From Mesodorylaimus sp. YZB2_4 (taxonomy: Eukaryota > Nematoda > Enoplea > Dorylaimida > Dorylaimidae), in the NCBI GenBank assembly GCA_030248295.1, contig JASANH010001652.1:248001-312000 (forward strand): 64,000 bases of DNA, in the 5' to 3' direction. Below the pieces are notes generated by a model. That model was given only the letters and a program-made list of their open reading frames with translations. It did no database searches and was not told where the DNA came from. Position numbers and translations under genes: made by a program. This document shows, piece by piece, positions 10,716 through 21,433 of this stretch. The stretch's first letter is position 1; each line of letters starts with the position of its first letter.

Positions 10716-12232
10716 ATGCAGAACAGCACCATCTCCAATTTTGATCAGCGTGATTCAAATTTTTCTGGATCGATAATTCCAGAACATATTGTAGAATTTA
10801 AACGATTCGTGGGTATTTTGACTGACATTGACTCAGCGATGGGTATGATATGCGGTGCGTTGGGACTGGTCAGCTCGGTGATGACATGGGCGACTATGCG
10901 AAAGAACGAGGACTTTTCCGCCCCATCATTCCTCTGCTATAAAGCAATCGCGCTATTGGAATTTGTTTACATATCGTTATTTCTGTTGAACAGAATCTAT
11001 TTTCTGGCGGAAAATAAATTAGGTACTGAATTGTTCGTGTTGGTCTCGACCAAGATCGTTCGCCCAATAAGTAATGTTGTGGCCACTTGTATTATTCAAA
11101 TACTCATATTCTTGTCCATCGAACGAGCAGTGGCCTGTTTGCTGCCTAGTCATTTCCAATTCTTCGATCGGTACAGTGTGAACGCGGCTGCAGTAAGCTC
11201 GGCCTTGGTGATCGGCCTGATGGTGGATGTTCCCGAGGCAGTAATTGAATATGTTCAAATTAGAGATGCTCGAGAGCGGTACATTCTAGACGGTTGGACG
11301 AAAGTAATCCGAGTGTATCACATGATTCAGCCGGTCGAAGTCTTGGTGACAACAGTGCTGGCCATTGTGGGTATGCTCAGAGCCATCTATTGCAGGTAGG
11401 AGGCTTCGAACGATTCAACACACAAGCATAGCCCATCATGCGTACAAAACGTTAGATCTATTGTATAACCTGTTTTCTTCGGGAATATACACGCTCTTCA
11501 GGTTGCCGCATAGGCCGCGTGTACATTCCCAAAGAAAACAGATAGTAGGAACACAACATAAGGTGTCTTACCACAAACGGTATTGCGGTATGCCATGCCG
11601 ACAGCGCAGCCGTACAGTTGGTATATCGAATGGTGCACGCCTGGCCATGGACTACTCACACGCAATGCTGAGGTGCCCCAAGGAAGCCAAACCCGCGAGC
11701 AGCCGTTGGGTCCAGCGTAAAAGGAGTCAGTTACTGCAGGATGCTGGTATATTCGCTGACCGGCTGTGAGCAGAGCGGGCTTGGATCAACTGGACAATGT
11801 CTACAAGAATTCAAAAAGAAGAAACAGTCACTCACTTGCTCACTACGATTGCTCATAGCAGAGTTATTGCCTAACATTTTAAAGCCAAACAGGGTTTTCT
11901 CTTTTAGGCTACGTCTCCTCCGACAGATAAATGATATTCACCAGAACAATCAACGAGACCAATCGCACTGGACCAGACAAAAGATCCAAATGTGTTTGCT
12001 GCAGCTGAGCCAAGCTATTCCAACGGCCATCAATGAAATGCTGTGGATCGCGGCCGTGCTTATAATTTCCCCAGACTCGCAACAAAGCGGCAAAGCAGAC
12101 TATCGGCGAGTTTGCTTCAATTTTTTCATTTCGCTCACCGACTACTTGGCTCATTGCTTTCATTTTTATCTTTACATGATATTCAGTCAAAGTTTTCTAG
12201 TGAGTTTTAAAAGAAGATTTGGAATTTGTTGA
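10716..12232 (+). CDS. Orphan seven-transmembrane receptor (rhodopsin-like GPCR)
   Basis: Two exons, 10716-11395 and 11908-12232, join in phase 2 (AG|gtagga ... ttttag|G) to give 334 residues. The start MQNSTISNF puts potential N-glycosylation sites (NST, NFS) in a short extracellular N-terminus; an in-frame ATG at 10632 would place a proline run before it and is less likely. Hydrophobic segments are visible at about 45-65, 77-97, 115-140, 155-178 and 215-233 in exon 1, with two more in exon 2 (AINEMLWIAAVLII and the segment near HFYLYMIFSQSFL). A DRY-like SIERAVACLLP follows the third segment. I cannot assign a ligand or subfamily. It may be a chemosensory or neuropeptide-type receptor. It sits between the oxidase gene and the minus-strand STRA6-like gene. 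Confidence 0.75.
11466..11545. repeat. Fold-back repeat, copy 1
   Basis: CTGTTTTCTTCGGGAATATA (from 11470) pairs with TACATTCCCAAAGAAAACAG (to 11541), with an AC(G)C/GCGTG continuation, making a stem of about 24 bp around a short loop. A second copy is at 44920-44995, preceded by the same TATAAC flank, so this is a dispersed fold-back MITE. It lies in the intron of the 7TM receptor gene. Confidence 0.75.
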
Positions 12233-12288
12233 ATGGGAGCCATGAAATGGAAAATTTTTGTGAATATCTAGCATTATTGATGGCTGTA

Positions 12289-12294
12289 AATAAA
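12289..12294 (+). terminator. Poly(A) signal of the 7TM receptor gene
   Basis: AATAAA lies 57 bp after the receptor stop codon at 12232, at a normal distance for a short 3' UTR. Confidence 0.6.
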
Positions 12295-12985
12295 GATAAT
12301 CAAAAATAAGAAATAATATAGCAATAAGAACATTGTGGTTAGTCTTAGGATTGGACTTCACCAGGGTATAGCCGATATTGACCTCCCTTGATACACCTTC
12401 TCCACCAATCTCGCAGGCAACTCGCCTGCAATGCTGAGGTGCTCAAAGGTGAGAAAAGGGAGTCAAAGCCGCCAGCGAGGCTCAGGTCTCGGACCCCGTG
12501 TGAAAGGAGTCTTGCATGTAACTAGATTCCATCAGGATTTGGTTTTTACTTGGCGGGCTGGAGGCAGGTTTTGTCGTTGGTGTTAGCGGTGCTAAGTAGC
12601 AAAAAAGACCCCACATAATAAAAAATGCCCCCGAAAGGTCAGTTTGAGGGTTTGGTCCATCCATGACGTTTTGACCAAATAATGCATGTCCTGGTCTTAT
12701 CAACACTGCATTATGATATAACACAAATAACATCCACACTTTACAGTACCTCTAAAAAGAAAGGCTACTCTAACGTAAGCTACATGTATTATTTTGCAGC
12801 ATTTCCTGTGTCTCCCAGGAATACAGTAGTCCTGTCGACGTCAGAGTGACCCTGCAAGGTTTCTGTCGCCTCCTGGGATTGGAAGTGTTTCCTCTTCTCA
12901 AACTGAGGGTGAATAGAAACACTTTTCCGGAGACAAGACTTCCGCAGCTTTTAGTCCTGCACGCGATTACAACAATGCCATCTGC
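12295..12985. other. Spacer between convergent genes
   Basis: Lies between the plus-strand 7TM receptor and the 3' end of the minus-strand STRA6-like gene. I see no exon, RNA gene or repeat that matches anything else in the window. No AATAAA for the minus-strand gene was found here. Confidence 0.5.
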
Positions 12986-15900
12986 TCAGTTGATCAATAC
13001 CCTCGCAAATGACGGATTGAGTTTTCTCTGTTCAAGCAATATCATTTCGAATTTGGCCAACTGAGCTGCCATTGCAAATGCAAGTGCGGGGTCGAGTGTG
13101 TTGTCAGAGTTCTGTTTTCGGTAATGCCTCAAGTAGGGATTGTTGATCAGTGTCACCAGGATTAGCCATCGATTTCGGACAATATTTCTGCGCCTGGTCG
13201 AAGAGACATGCTCACACTGACCACTCGCACTAGCCTCTGAAAACGGCGCAAACATGCCTTCCCGAGTTTCTTGATTTGAAAAAGGTATACCCAGTGCTCA
13301 CCTGACACGGGTGGTTCTCCAAAAAACATTACCGAGCCATTCTGCTGATTCTGAAATCTTGCTGCAATAAAAGCTCTGGACTGCTTCTTGAAGAGTGCTT
13401 CTCGAAGTAAGTCGAGAAAAGTTAGAAGAATTGGATTCGTTTGAGTATTTTCCATAACCAACAAAGAAACATAGGCGTTAAAACCTGGAACATTAAAATT
13501 TTTAGAGTTTTAATTCCTATGCGTAAAAAATGCATTCAATGCTAACCGTTGTCCATGCTTTCAAAAGTTCGACTCAGACTGCAAATGTCCAAACGTGGTA
13601 ATGTGCATATGCCAAAAAGCAAGGACTTTAGAATTCGAACCAGGCAAATAAATAAACCTAAACTTGAGTTGATGAAGACCATAAAATATTGAAAGTTCAA
13701 GAATGCCAACCTGGAAGCAAATGATGAGCGATTTTTACGCGCTGAAGGATGCAAAAGGCTTACAAATTCTTGACGGCCAGAATTCGTCTGCCGTGCTCAT
13801 CTTTTTGCAGGAAAAATAGAAATACTACAAGCTTCTGAAGAAGTAAAAATCCATAAATATATGCCAGGATTGGCCTGAAAAGCGGGAAGTTCATTCAAGA
13901 TGTTGATAGAAAATGATCTTTACTGTCCTACCCAAGGTTTTCCAGAGCCCATAGAAATACTCCTTTAAAGTCATTTATAATTATTAAGACTGCTATAACG
14001 ACTCCCAAAATGACACCAGAAAATAAAAGAGCGCCAGTATGGACAATAAATCCTGCAACAAAAATAGCGTATTGCCATAATGTTTTAGGGAATTTGAAAT
14101 TGAGATGTTTGGAACTGGATTTCAGATTTTTAGCTTTCCAGTGGTTAGAAAAGCGTTCGATAATATTTGGCAATTGAAGGAAGTAAGATACGTTCTATTT
14201 TCAGGGACAATAGAAAAATTTCAAAGTGGTTGTCATTAAAATGTGAGCAGAATTTGAATTTCCGCCAAAACGTTTAGGCTGTTGTACGGTTATGGTGGCC
14301 TTCATCGATTACCCCATAATGAATAGGCAAATTGATAACCAACATATTTTGAACCAGCTACCTAAAAAATAATATTCTACATAAAAAAGGAAAAAGGCAA
14401 CACATGTCAGAGCTTACAGCAATATTCCATGGAGCTCTGTTTTTCAGAGAAGGTACATCAATCACCTGTCCTTTATAAAATTGGAAAATATGTCTTCGAT
14501 AATTTCGTAAGGTCAACAGCATGGAAATTATTGTAAAGAATACAGACAGTCCAAACGTGGCGTACAAAGCGTCTAAATGAGATAAGCTGGATTAAATAAT
14601 CAATTATATCCATGACACCCTTACACAATACGCTGCTCCAAACAAGCGCTGGATAAGAGAAATAAGACGACACCATGGACACAACCTCGGTTGCATTTTT
14701 AATATGGGTTATGTTGGCAGCAAGGATCAAGTTCTGGATGGATTGGTCGAAAGCAAACAATATTTCAGCATAAACGGCGATTGACATATTTTGAAAAGCG
14801 GCTAGGATTTTTAGAGCAACCTGAAAAATCCTTTCGTACATTCTCAGTTGTAACGGACTTCATAGCACAAAGATTTCGATAACAGGTGATAATTTGGTTG
14901 TGTTTCGTTTAGCCTTGCAATGCCTGATTTTTAGTGCTGCAGTTCTCCAAATGACACCCCACTGCAGAGGGTGCATCAGACTATTATACAGTTTTCCTTT
15001 TGACTATCCTCGGTCATCTCCAGCAGATAACATAGTCTTCTTCAGAGCCACACGGCTAACAGGAAGAACAACTAGAGTCATTTGAGGAAACCCCTATTTC
15101 ACGCACTATGAGCAGAACTGTGGCGCTGACGGACAACAAAGACGACGAAAGGCTCGGAATATATTTGATTGGGAACTACTCTAATGTCATGGAAGGCCAG
15201 AAAGCTTAGATAACAAACCACTCAAAGACATGCGGCAGCGTCACATTCTTTACCGAATGCGTAAAATACGGTTTCAGTTAGGGTCAGACTACTTACTAAC
15301 CAGACCAATAAAGAAGAAACGGAAGTAGCAGTGAGTATGCTGAGCGGGTATCGATATCCTTCGATCGGGGTGTAAGTATACTTGAGGACCACCCTTGTGA
15401 CTTTTTCGATCCATGTTCCTTTCTTGCCGTAAGATAAGCGATAGGGCACTGGTGATTCGTTCTTGAGGTTGACCAATCGGCGAACATACTCGTATTCGAA
15501 TGTCCTTTGTTTACATGTCTAAACCAACCATAGGGGGTCACGAGAAGATTCACAGCTGTAAGCCAGAAACAAACATGAGATTTATTCTTTTGGTGCAATG
15601 GTAGCCGCTTGAAGATTTGATACGGGAAATAGACGCACAAGTATAACATCCAGGCAATGCATGGAGCGAAGCGAAGTGACATGTAGATTTTCCTTTCCTA
15701 AAAAAGACATTATCATTCAGGACTAGAAACAGAAACGTGACCCCTGGAAAAACTGCTCGCCTGAATGTACAGTGTGGTCTTGTCTGCCGACTAGTCTCTC
15801 CAGCACCCGTCTCCCAAAAAGTCATAAGTAAAGATTGCGATGACCACACCCTCCTTGACAGGCACGTTTCTTGAGCGAGAGTTAACAGGCTGAGGAGGAA

Positions 15901-18102
15901 GCTACAGTATGTGGCCTGAGAGAGAAGGAACAGATCTTTGGCTAGTGCTTAAAGACGTATCTAATCCCTTTTTAGCATCATCATCACTGATTAGTTTTTA
16001 CGAAAGTCAGCGCAGACTGGCCCGCCGAATTTCAATGAGCATAGTTTCCACCTTTTCATCTTTCGTGTCCATCAGAAAACATCATGATAGGGCGTCCATA
16101 GGCTGGGCTATGCCACATGTACATATTGTCGCAGCAAAATATTGTAGGTACCTCACACCACCCCGGGGAAACTGAATAGTATTTACGGTATAGTCTCCTG
16201 CTGTGACCATTACCACTTGGGGGGGGGGGGGCGCCTGGAGTTTTTGGGGGGTGTGCCTTGGGCAGTTAGCTCGGTGAGGAGGAGCCAGGGCGGTATAAGA
16301 GCAGGCCGCCTGGAGAGATCGGGGCTCTCCCTTGCTTGCTTTTACTCGACTCGTTTCCATCTGTGTTCAGAATTTGTGTGGAGCCACCCCCTTGTGTTGT
16401 CCACCCAGAAGCAGAACTGTGGAGCAGGCCAGGCGCCAGCCAGGGACTTCGATTAGCATACCCTCAAGGGTGTTGACAGAAGTCTTTACTGCGCCATCGA
16501 CAGTGGAACTGTTCGCCAGCGTAGGCAGCTGTGACCAGCACGCCTGGCGGTCGGGAGTAATCGATACGCTCCCCTGGTTGGGACGTCAACCTCTTCGGTT
16601 GATGTTTCTAGAGCAGGTATAGTCGCGAGACTTGCCTACCTCCAGTCGGATATTTTTGCTTGGAGACTTCGGTCTCGACTATCTCCCGCCGCCTGGGTGC
16701 GCTGGTTACACAGCTTAGGACCGGGTGCATTCGACCAGCAGCCAGGCTAGTATCTTATTGCACAGAGCAGTTGCAGGCACCTTTGGGAGGCGCGGCAAAC
16801 ACGCCTGAGGGTTTCGTTGAGGAATCGGGGTCTTAGTGATCGATGCTCTGCAGGAATAAGCCTTTATACCATACTTGGGCTATTAAAGACCTTGGACCGC
16901 TCACTTATAAGATCAGCCCGAACCCACCGGCACGAGAGCGAGGAAGATCTGTCGCACACTCGAAAACAACACATTATAACACTCCTATTGATGAGAAGGC
17001 TTCAGAAGCCTACCCATTTGCGGTTTGAATTTGATCTAGGCTTTCAAGATTCGCGATAGCATTGGTGCTGGCTGGGGAAAATACCGAATCGATTTGAGAC
17101 TTACTCGATTCCCATTTTCGCATGGATAATTTGAGAAGACGTAAATAAAAGTCAGGAGCCACACGTAAGCTCCTCCAATAGCATATCCAATAATATGCTC
17201 GGACGTTATTGCGGCAAAAACAGGATAGAATATAGTTGCCAGCAGAAAGCACGTAGTCATGTGCACGAAACCTGAGAATACAGCAGAACAGAAGTCTGCA
17301 ATCTTCTGTGACTCCTTCCAAATCTTACCACTCAAAGCGGGCGATGAATGAGAGTGGGTCAACATTTGACTGTCGCCCAAAAACATTGTGAAAAGTGACC
17401 ATGCAGATATGGTGAAAGCGGCGATAAAAGGCGAGCGATGAGTTCTCTGACAAATAAGGTCCACTGGCCTACAAGGAATGATGACATAAGATAGATTGAC
17501 TTAGGGGGATACGTTAGTGCAACCATTACTCTCGTTTGCCAGCTAGGCACACAGTAAGCGCATGTACTCATCAAGGACAGGACAGGGGATAATTATGCAG
17601 CAGAGCCATAAGAGCATCGTAATGCAGCCTGCAAGGGCACATCTTATCTAATGAGGCAGCGCACTTCAATGACCACATTGATGCTACCAGATCAGGCAAA
17701 AACCAATAGCATACCAAATGACGGACCATTTCGTGCGGTACCCTCTCTTGAACTGTTTGTTGGTTTTCCACTGTTTCAGCAAAACTAAAGCCCCTATTAG
17801 AACAGCCTAAAATAAAAATATGTTTGAAAACCACGTGTCTCTGCGTGAAACCATCAAAAAATTCTGAAGCCTTACCGCTACAATAACTACATATCTTTGG
17901 AAATTATCATGGTCAACGTAGATGCTCTTTTTACAAATGAACCTAAAAAAAGCACCTTCATATTTCAAAGACTGAATAAGAAATTAATCGATAAAAGGTC
18001 TGGGACGATTAGAACATACTGATTTTGCTGTTCATCTACAAATTCGATCACTTGGACAGAAAAAGTTGAAATTATTTTAAGCGCTGAATAAATGACACTC
18101 AT
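12986..18102 (-). CDS. STRA6-like multi-pass retinol/retinoid transporter receptor (copy F, minus strand)
   Basis: Fourteen exons join to about 738 residues: 18102-18020, 17942-17876, 17806-17715, 17468-17329, 17271-17105, 15697-15575, 15518-15297, 14820-14625, 14572-14418, 14194-13932, 13874-13764, 13710-13547, 13484-13302, 13236-12986. Family landmarks are PVDLICQRTHRSPF, FYPVFAA, EGYRYPLSILTATS (where copies B, C and D read YRYPVSMLTATS or a near variant), LDICSLSRTFE and the tail RRRNIVRNRW...LRHYRK. In vertebrates the family takes retinol from plasma retinol-binding protein across the membrane. Most exon sizes equal those of the plus-strand copies, but two are odd: exon 8 is longer (196 bp), and the exons that are 10 and 11 elsewhere are fused into one 263-bp exon whose left boundary is my weakest call. 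Sequons NITH and NATE lie in exon 8. It is the most diverged copy. The largest intron carries an LTR-like repeat with a nested MITE. Confidence 0.88.
16281..16960 (+). mobile_element. LTR-like dispersed repeat, copy 1
   Basis: Closely matches 54636-55660: a TATAAGAGCAGGCCGC promoter-like start, a GATCGGGGCTCTCC block, then GTTGACAGAAGTCTTTACTG and, after an inserted MITE, GGTGCATTCGACCAGCAGCC through to CACGAGAGCGA. The TATA-like box followed by a GC-rich start region suggests a solo long terminal repeat, but no gag/pol remnant or clear TG...CA ends are visible, so the class is uncertain. It lies in an intron of STRA6-like copy F. Confidence 0.6.
16530..16710 (+). mobile_element. TGTAACCAGC MITE nested in LTR-like repeat (reference copy)
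   Basis: The borders are set by comparison with the MITE-free copy of the host repeat at about 55441-55490. The sequence from TGTGACCAGC to GCTGGTTACA is extra here, and CAGC flanks it on both sides (16526-16529 and 16711-16714). The ends are inverted repeats of about 10 bp. The interior has a GACGTCAACC ... GGTTGATGTT hairpin and CTCCAGTCGGA. About 180 bp, non-coding. Confidence 0.85.
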
Positions 18103-18573
18103 GGTTGTGATAATAACATATTCTTCTTGTGTGGACTTGAGGGCAGCACTTGATTAGATTTTGTAACAAAACACTCCAAATATGGCGCGCGTAGTCAAGG
18201 TTTAAAAAAGCAATCTAAACGATCGGTCGACATGTGGACTGAAGTCAGTGGAAAAGTGATCCTGTTTTCCTTTTTGTGTCAGAATCTGCCGCAACGTCTT
18301 CAGGTGGATCAGAAGGAAATAAAACTGGTTTATTAAAACGCGTTCTACAAGTTGGTATAAAGACTGGTAGGTACTGGCGAAACAACATAAAAAACATGCG
18401 CACACATTGGTAAATTTAAAAGCTGGTATAAGGCAGGAATTCAGGCCAAGCACATGCCGTAGAAGGCTGCATGCATGCGTAAAACAAGGGTTTTTCGATG
18501 AGACGACTTCGTCAGTAAGTGTCTTTAGATTGTCCTGGTCATGGCCTAGACAGTCTTAAGACTTTGCGGAAAA

Positions 18574-19194
18574 GTCGCCCCCCACAACTCGCCCCATGCA
18601 ATTCGCCCCTGACTCATTCAATATAACATTTCTGTTGTCATGAAACAATTAAAGAGTGGGTTACTGAGAGACCCAACCGAGGGCTAGTAGTTTTGTAGTT
18701 TTGGAACACGAGTGCCCTCTATTACCTTGAACTTACTAGGGAAACAGTTAGGACTTGTGCAGTAGGTTGCATGTCGTGACAGCACGAGTACTGAATGTGT
18801 AGCACCTACCCAGTGACACTATAACAGGAAGTTTGTGGAGCCAGCATGCTAATAGTTTTAGGCGTACAACCTATTGCAATAGAACTAACGACCAGCGGCC
18901 CATTGCCTGAATGAAGTGGCTGAGATAGGGGACGCCCTGCTACACTTTTCATTAGTGACTGTGTAGCAATTCTGTTTGATTACAATTTTTCTACAAAAGT
19001 TTTTAGAGAAACAGCCTACTGATTCGAAACCAAAATTGGCAGTTGCCAAAATCTTCCATAGCCTCTTTGATACTCGACACAAATGCTGACCTCAGGTCAT
19101 CTGTTGGTCCAAAGTGATTTGGCTCAGGGGCGAGATGTGTGGGGGCGAGCTGTGGCGGGGGCGAATTGCATGGGGGCGAGTTGTGAGGGGCGAC
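18574..19194. mobile_element. DNA-transposon-like element with about 37-bp terminal inverted repeats
   Basis: The left arm at 18574-18610 (GTCGCCCCCCACAACTCGCC ...) is the reverse complement of the right arm at 19157-19194 (... GGCGAGTTGTGAGGGGCGAC) with few mismatches. Both arms contain iterated GGGGCGA units. There is no transposase inside, so this is a non-autonomous element of about 620 bp. Confidence 0.75.
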
Positions 19195-20416
19195 TTGTGG
19201 GGGACGGCGACATTTCCTCATGCCGATGTATAAGAGTCAATCGTATGCACGGGCACATTTACCTGAAAGCATTCGACTCGCAGTTGGGTAAAAACATTTC
19301 ATGTCCTGAGTGATTTTGCTACATACGGAGAACTTTGAGACTTATTTGAGAACCCCCCAAAGTAAAATATTGTATAAACATTCTCATCATCATCATGTTT
19401 TATTCATTGGACAAACGTTGAAGCGCACTCAAGGTCTAAGAAGCATACGAGACAAATCACAAAGAAGATGCAAAAACACGATTTCGAAAGAGCGAATATG
19501 ACGACGATGCAGTCTCCCAACACAACTGATTCCCAGGGTCGAACGCACCGACTTTTTTGCCCGTACCCGTACCAGGGGCCTGGTACGGCCGTACCGCACC
19601 CTACCTTACCGTACCGTACCGGCCTGTACGAATAAAAAACTCCATCTTGGCAGCCAAAAAAATCAAAAATTTTTTTCAAAAGATTTCATAGATATTTTAA
19701 GTAGAGGCTTTTTAACACTGGTGTACATCTCGAAAATTGTCATGCCTATTATATTCATCATCCTTCGCTGTGAACAGTTTGATCATCGTTGGGTTTTAAG
19801 ATATTGTAACCAAGAACAACAATTAAGTATGGATAAGAGCTCAAAATTCTTGACTTCAAAGCGGCCTCTTCTCCTCTGATATCGCATATTACCAAAAATC
19901 CTTTGACTCTACCATGCTACTGTACGTATAGGCTCAAAGACCCTTCCGGTGTCTTTGAACATGATCTACAACTCAATTGATATGAGACCCTGGTAAAAAT
20001 CTGTTCCGCGAGCATGCTCATACTGTAGTAGATCCTCAAGCCTCCTGTTTCGATGTCTTCCGCAAAGATGCCGACAAAATCTTTAAATTAAGATGGATGA
20101 GAGAGCATTGCGGAATACACCTGTTGAAATTTTATCAAGATTGGGTTCAACAACCAACGCTTCGAAAAATTGAAGGCAAGGAATAAGTCTTTTATGTACA
20201 AAATCATAGCATGGCAGGCGCCTTAAATGCAGCAACAGCGACTCCACGAATGACCACATTTCACTTGAAGAAAGCAGCATTTTTAGCACGCCAAATTTAC
20301 ATAATCTGCTTATCACTCCACTAATCTGTCAGCAAACGCGTTGATTAAACGCCAGCTTTCAGTTTGTGTCAATTTGCTGCCAGTTATTATCCGCTATCAA
20401 ACTGTCTCTTATCACT

Positions 20417-21376
20417 ATGTCGAATATGACAAATCTGACCACCACTCAAGAGCCTGCAGTATCCGCTTCTAACAAGGTTGCATACGTGTATTCCGCCGTT
20501 GGCACTGGCGGTATGATTAGCAACGCACTCATCATGCTGGTTCTGTTATCCGACAAAAAGTACTTGAAAAAGTCAGCAATTATGGCTGGCATCACAACTA
20601 GCCATTTCTTGTGCGCGTTTGCCATCGGAGCCAGTGGCTGGTTTCGCGTGATCAACGCAGCTACTCTCAGCACTCCAATATCGACCTGGTCGTGCATCAC
20701 CAAGATTTACCCAGCGGCATTACCATTCGCATTTCAAAGTATGGGTGCTATGCTGGTACTGACCGGCCTAGAACGATTTGTGGTCTTTCAGTTTCCAAAT
20801 TGGTATCGTGTAAATTTCAATGACGCTCTAAGCTGGCGCTTGGTAGGTATATGCTACGCCTGTGTGATTGTCAGCTTTAGCGTAGGACTGTACTCTGTGT
20901 CGGGCCAGCCGCACACGGTCAGTTCGTTTTGTGCCTACCAAGCCATATTTGGCAAAAGGTACTACGCCTACTGCAGTGTCATATCTGCCCTGGGTGGCAC
21001 TATTGCTGTTTCTCTGACAGTACTGGGCTTCGTAAAAGGCGTACGTCGAGCTCAAACTCTACCACTGCTGAGTGGCGAGGCTGGGAGGCACAAAAGACAA
21101 CTGAAATTGACAAAATCTATGTTATCAGTAGCAGCACTAGATGTCTGTCTGGTAGTTATACCCAATGTACTCTATGTGCTTCACTCAATTGACTCCATCC
21201 TCTTTCCAACTTTAGGTAACACGTCTTTTTCCAACTATACCAACATCACTTACTGCGTCAACACAATGATGACCTTGTACCCTCATTTAGCATTTAATAG
21301 GAGCTTCAGGACCAAAGTAGTTAACATGTTTTGTCGTAAGAAGCCAACAGCTGTGGTGGCAATTACTGCTAACTAA
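20417..21376 (+). CDS. Orphan rhodopsin-like GPCR, single exon
   Basis: An intronless frame of 319 residues from MSNMTNLTTTQ; an in-frame ATG at 20366 would add 17 hydrophobic residues and seems less suitable. NMT and NLT sequons precede the first membrane segment. Seven hydrophobic segments can be followed: YVYSAVGTGGMISNALIMLV, SHFLCAFAIGASGW, FQSMGAMLVLTGLE, VGICYACVIVSFSVGLY, YAYCSVISALGGTIAVSL, MLSVAALDVCLVVIPNVLYVL and the segment near YCVNTMMTLYPHLAF. LERF takes the place of DRY after TM3, and TM7 lacks a plain NPxxY. The style (ERF/DRF, short third loop, single exon) resembles nematode Srsx-type chemoreceptors, but I cannot assign a family or ligand. AATAAA lies 52 bp after the stop. 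It sits between the minus-strand and plus-strand STRA6-like genes. Confidence 0.85.
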   Translation: MSNMTNLTTTQEPAVSASNKVAYVYSAVGTGGMISNALIMLVLLSDKKYLKKSAIMAGITTSHFLCAFAIGASGWFRVINAATLSTPISTWSCITKIYPAALPFAFQSMGAMLVLTGLERFVVFQFPNWYRVNFNDALSWRLVGICYACVIVSFSVGLYSVSGQPHTVSSFCAYQAIFGKRYYAYCSVISALGGTIAVSLTVLGFVKGVRRAQTLPLLSGEAGRHKRQLKLTKSMLSVAALDVCLVVIPNVLYVLHSIDSILFPTLGNTSFSNYTNITYCVNTMMTLYPHLAFNRSFRTKVVNMFCRKKPTAVVAITAN

Positions 21377-21427
21377 TCATGCTAGTCCGTGTCTCACGAC
21401 CAGTGCGCCATGACTGTACGCGTCGAT

Positions 21428-21433
21428 AATAAA
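21428..21433 (+). terminator. Poly(A) signal of the single-exon GPCR
   Basis: AATAAA about 50 bp after the stop at 21376, a normal position. Confidence 0.65.
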
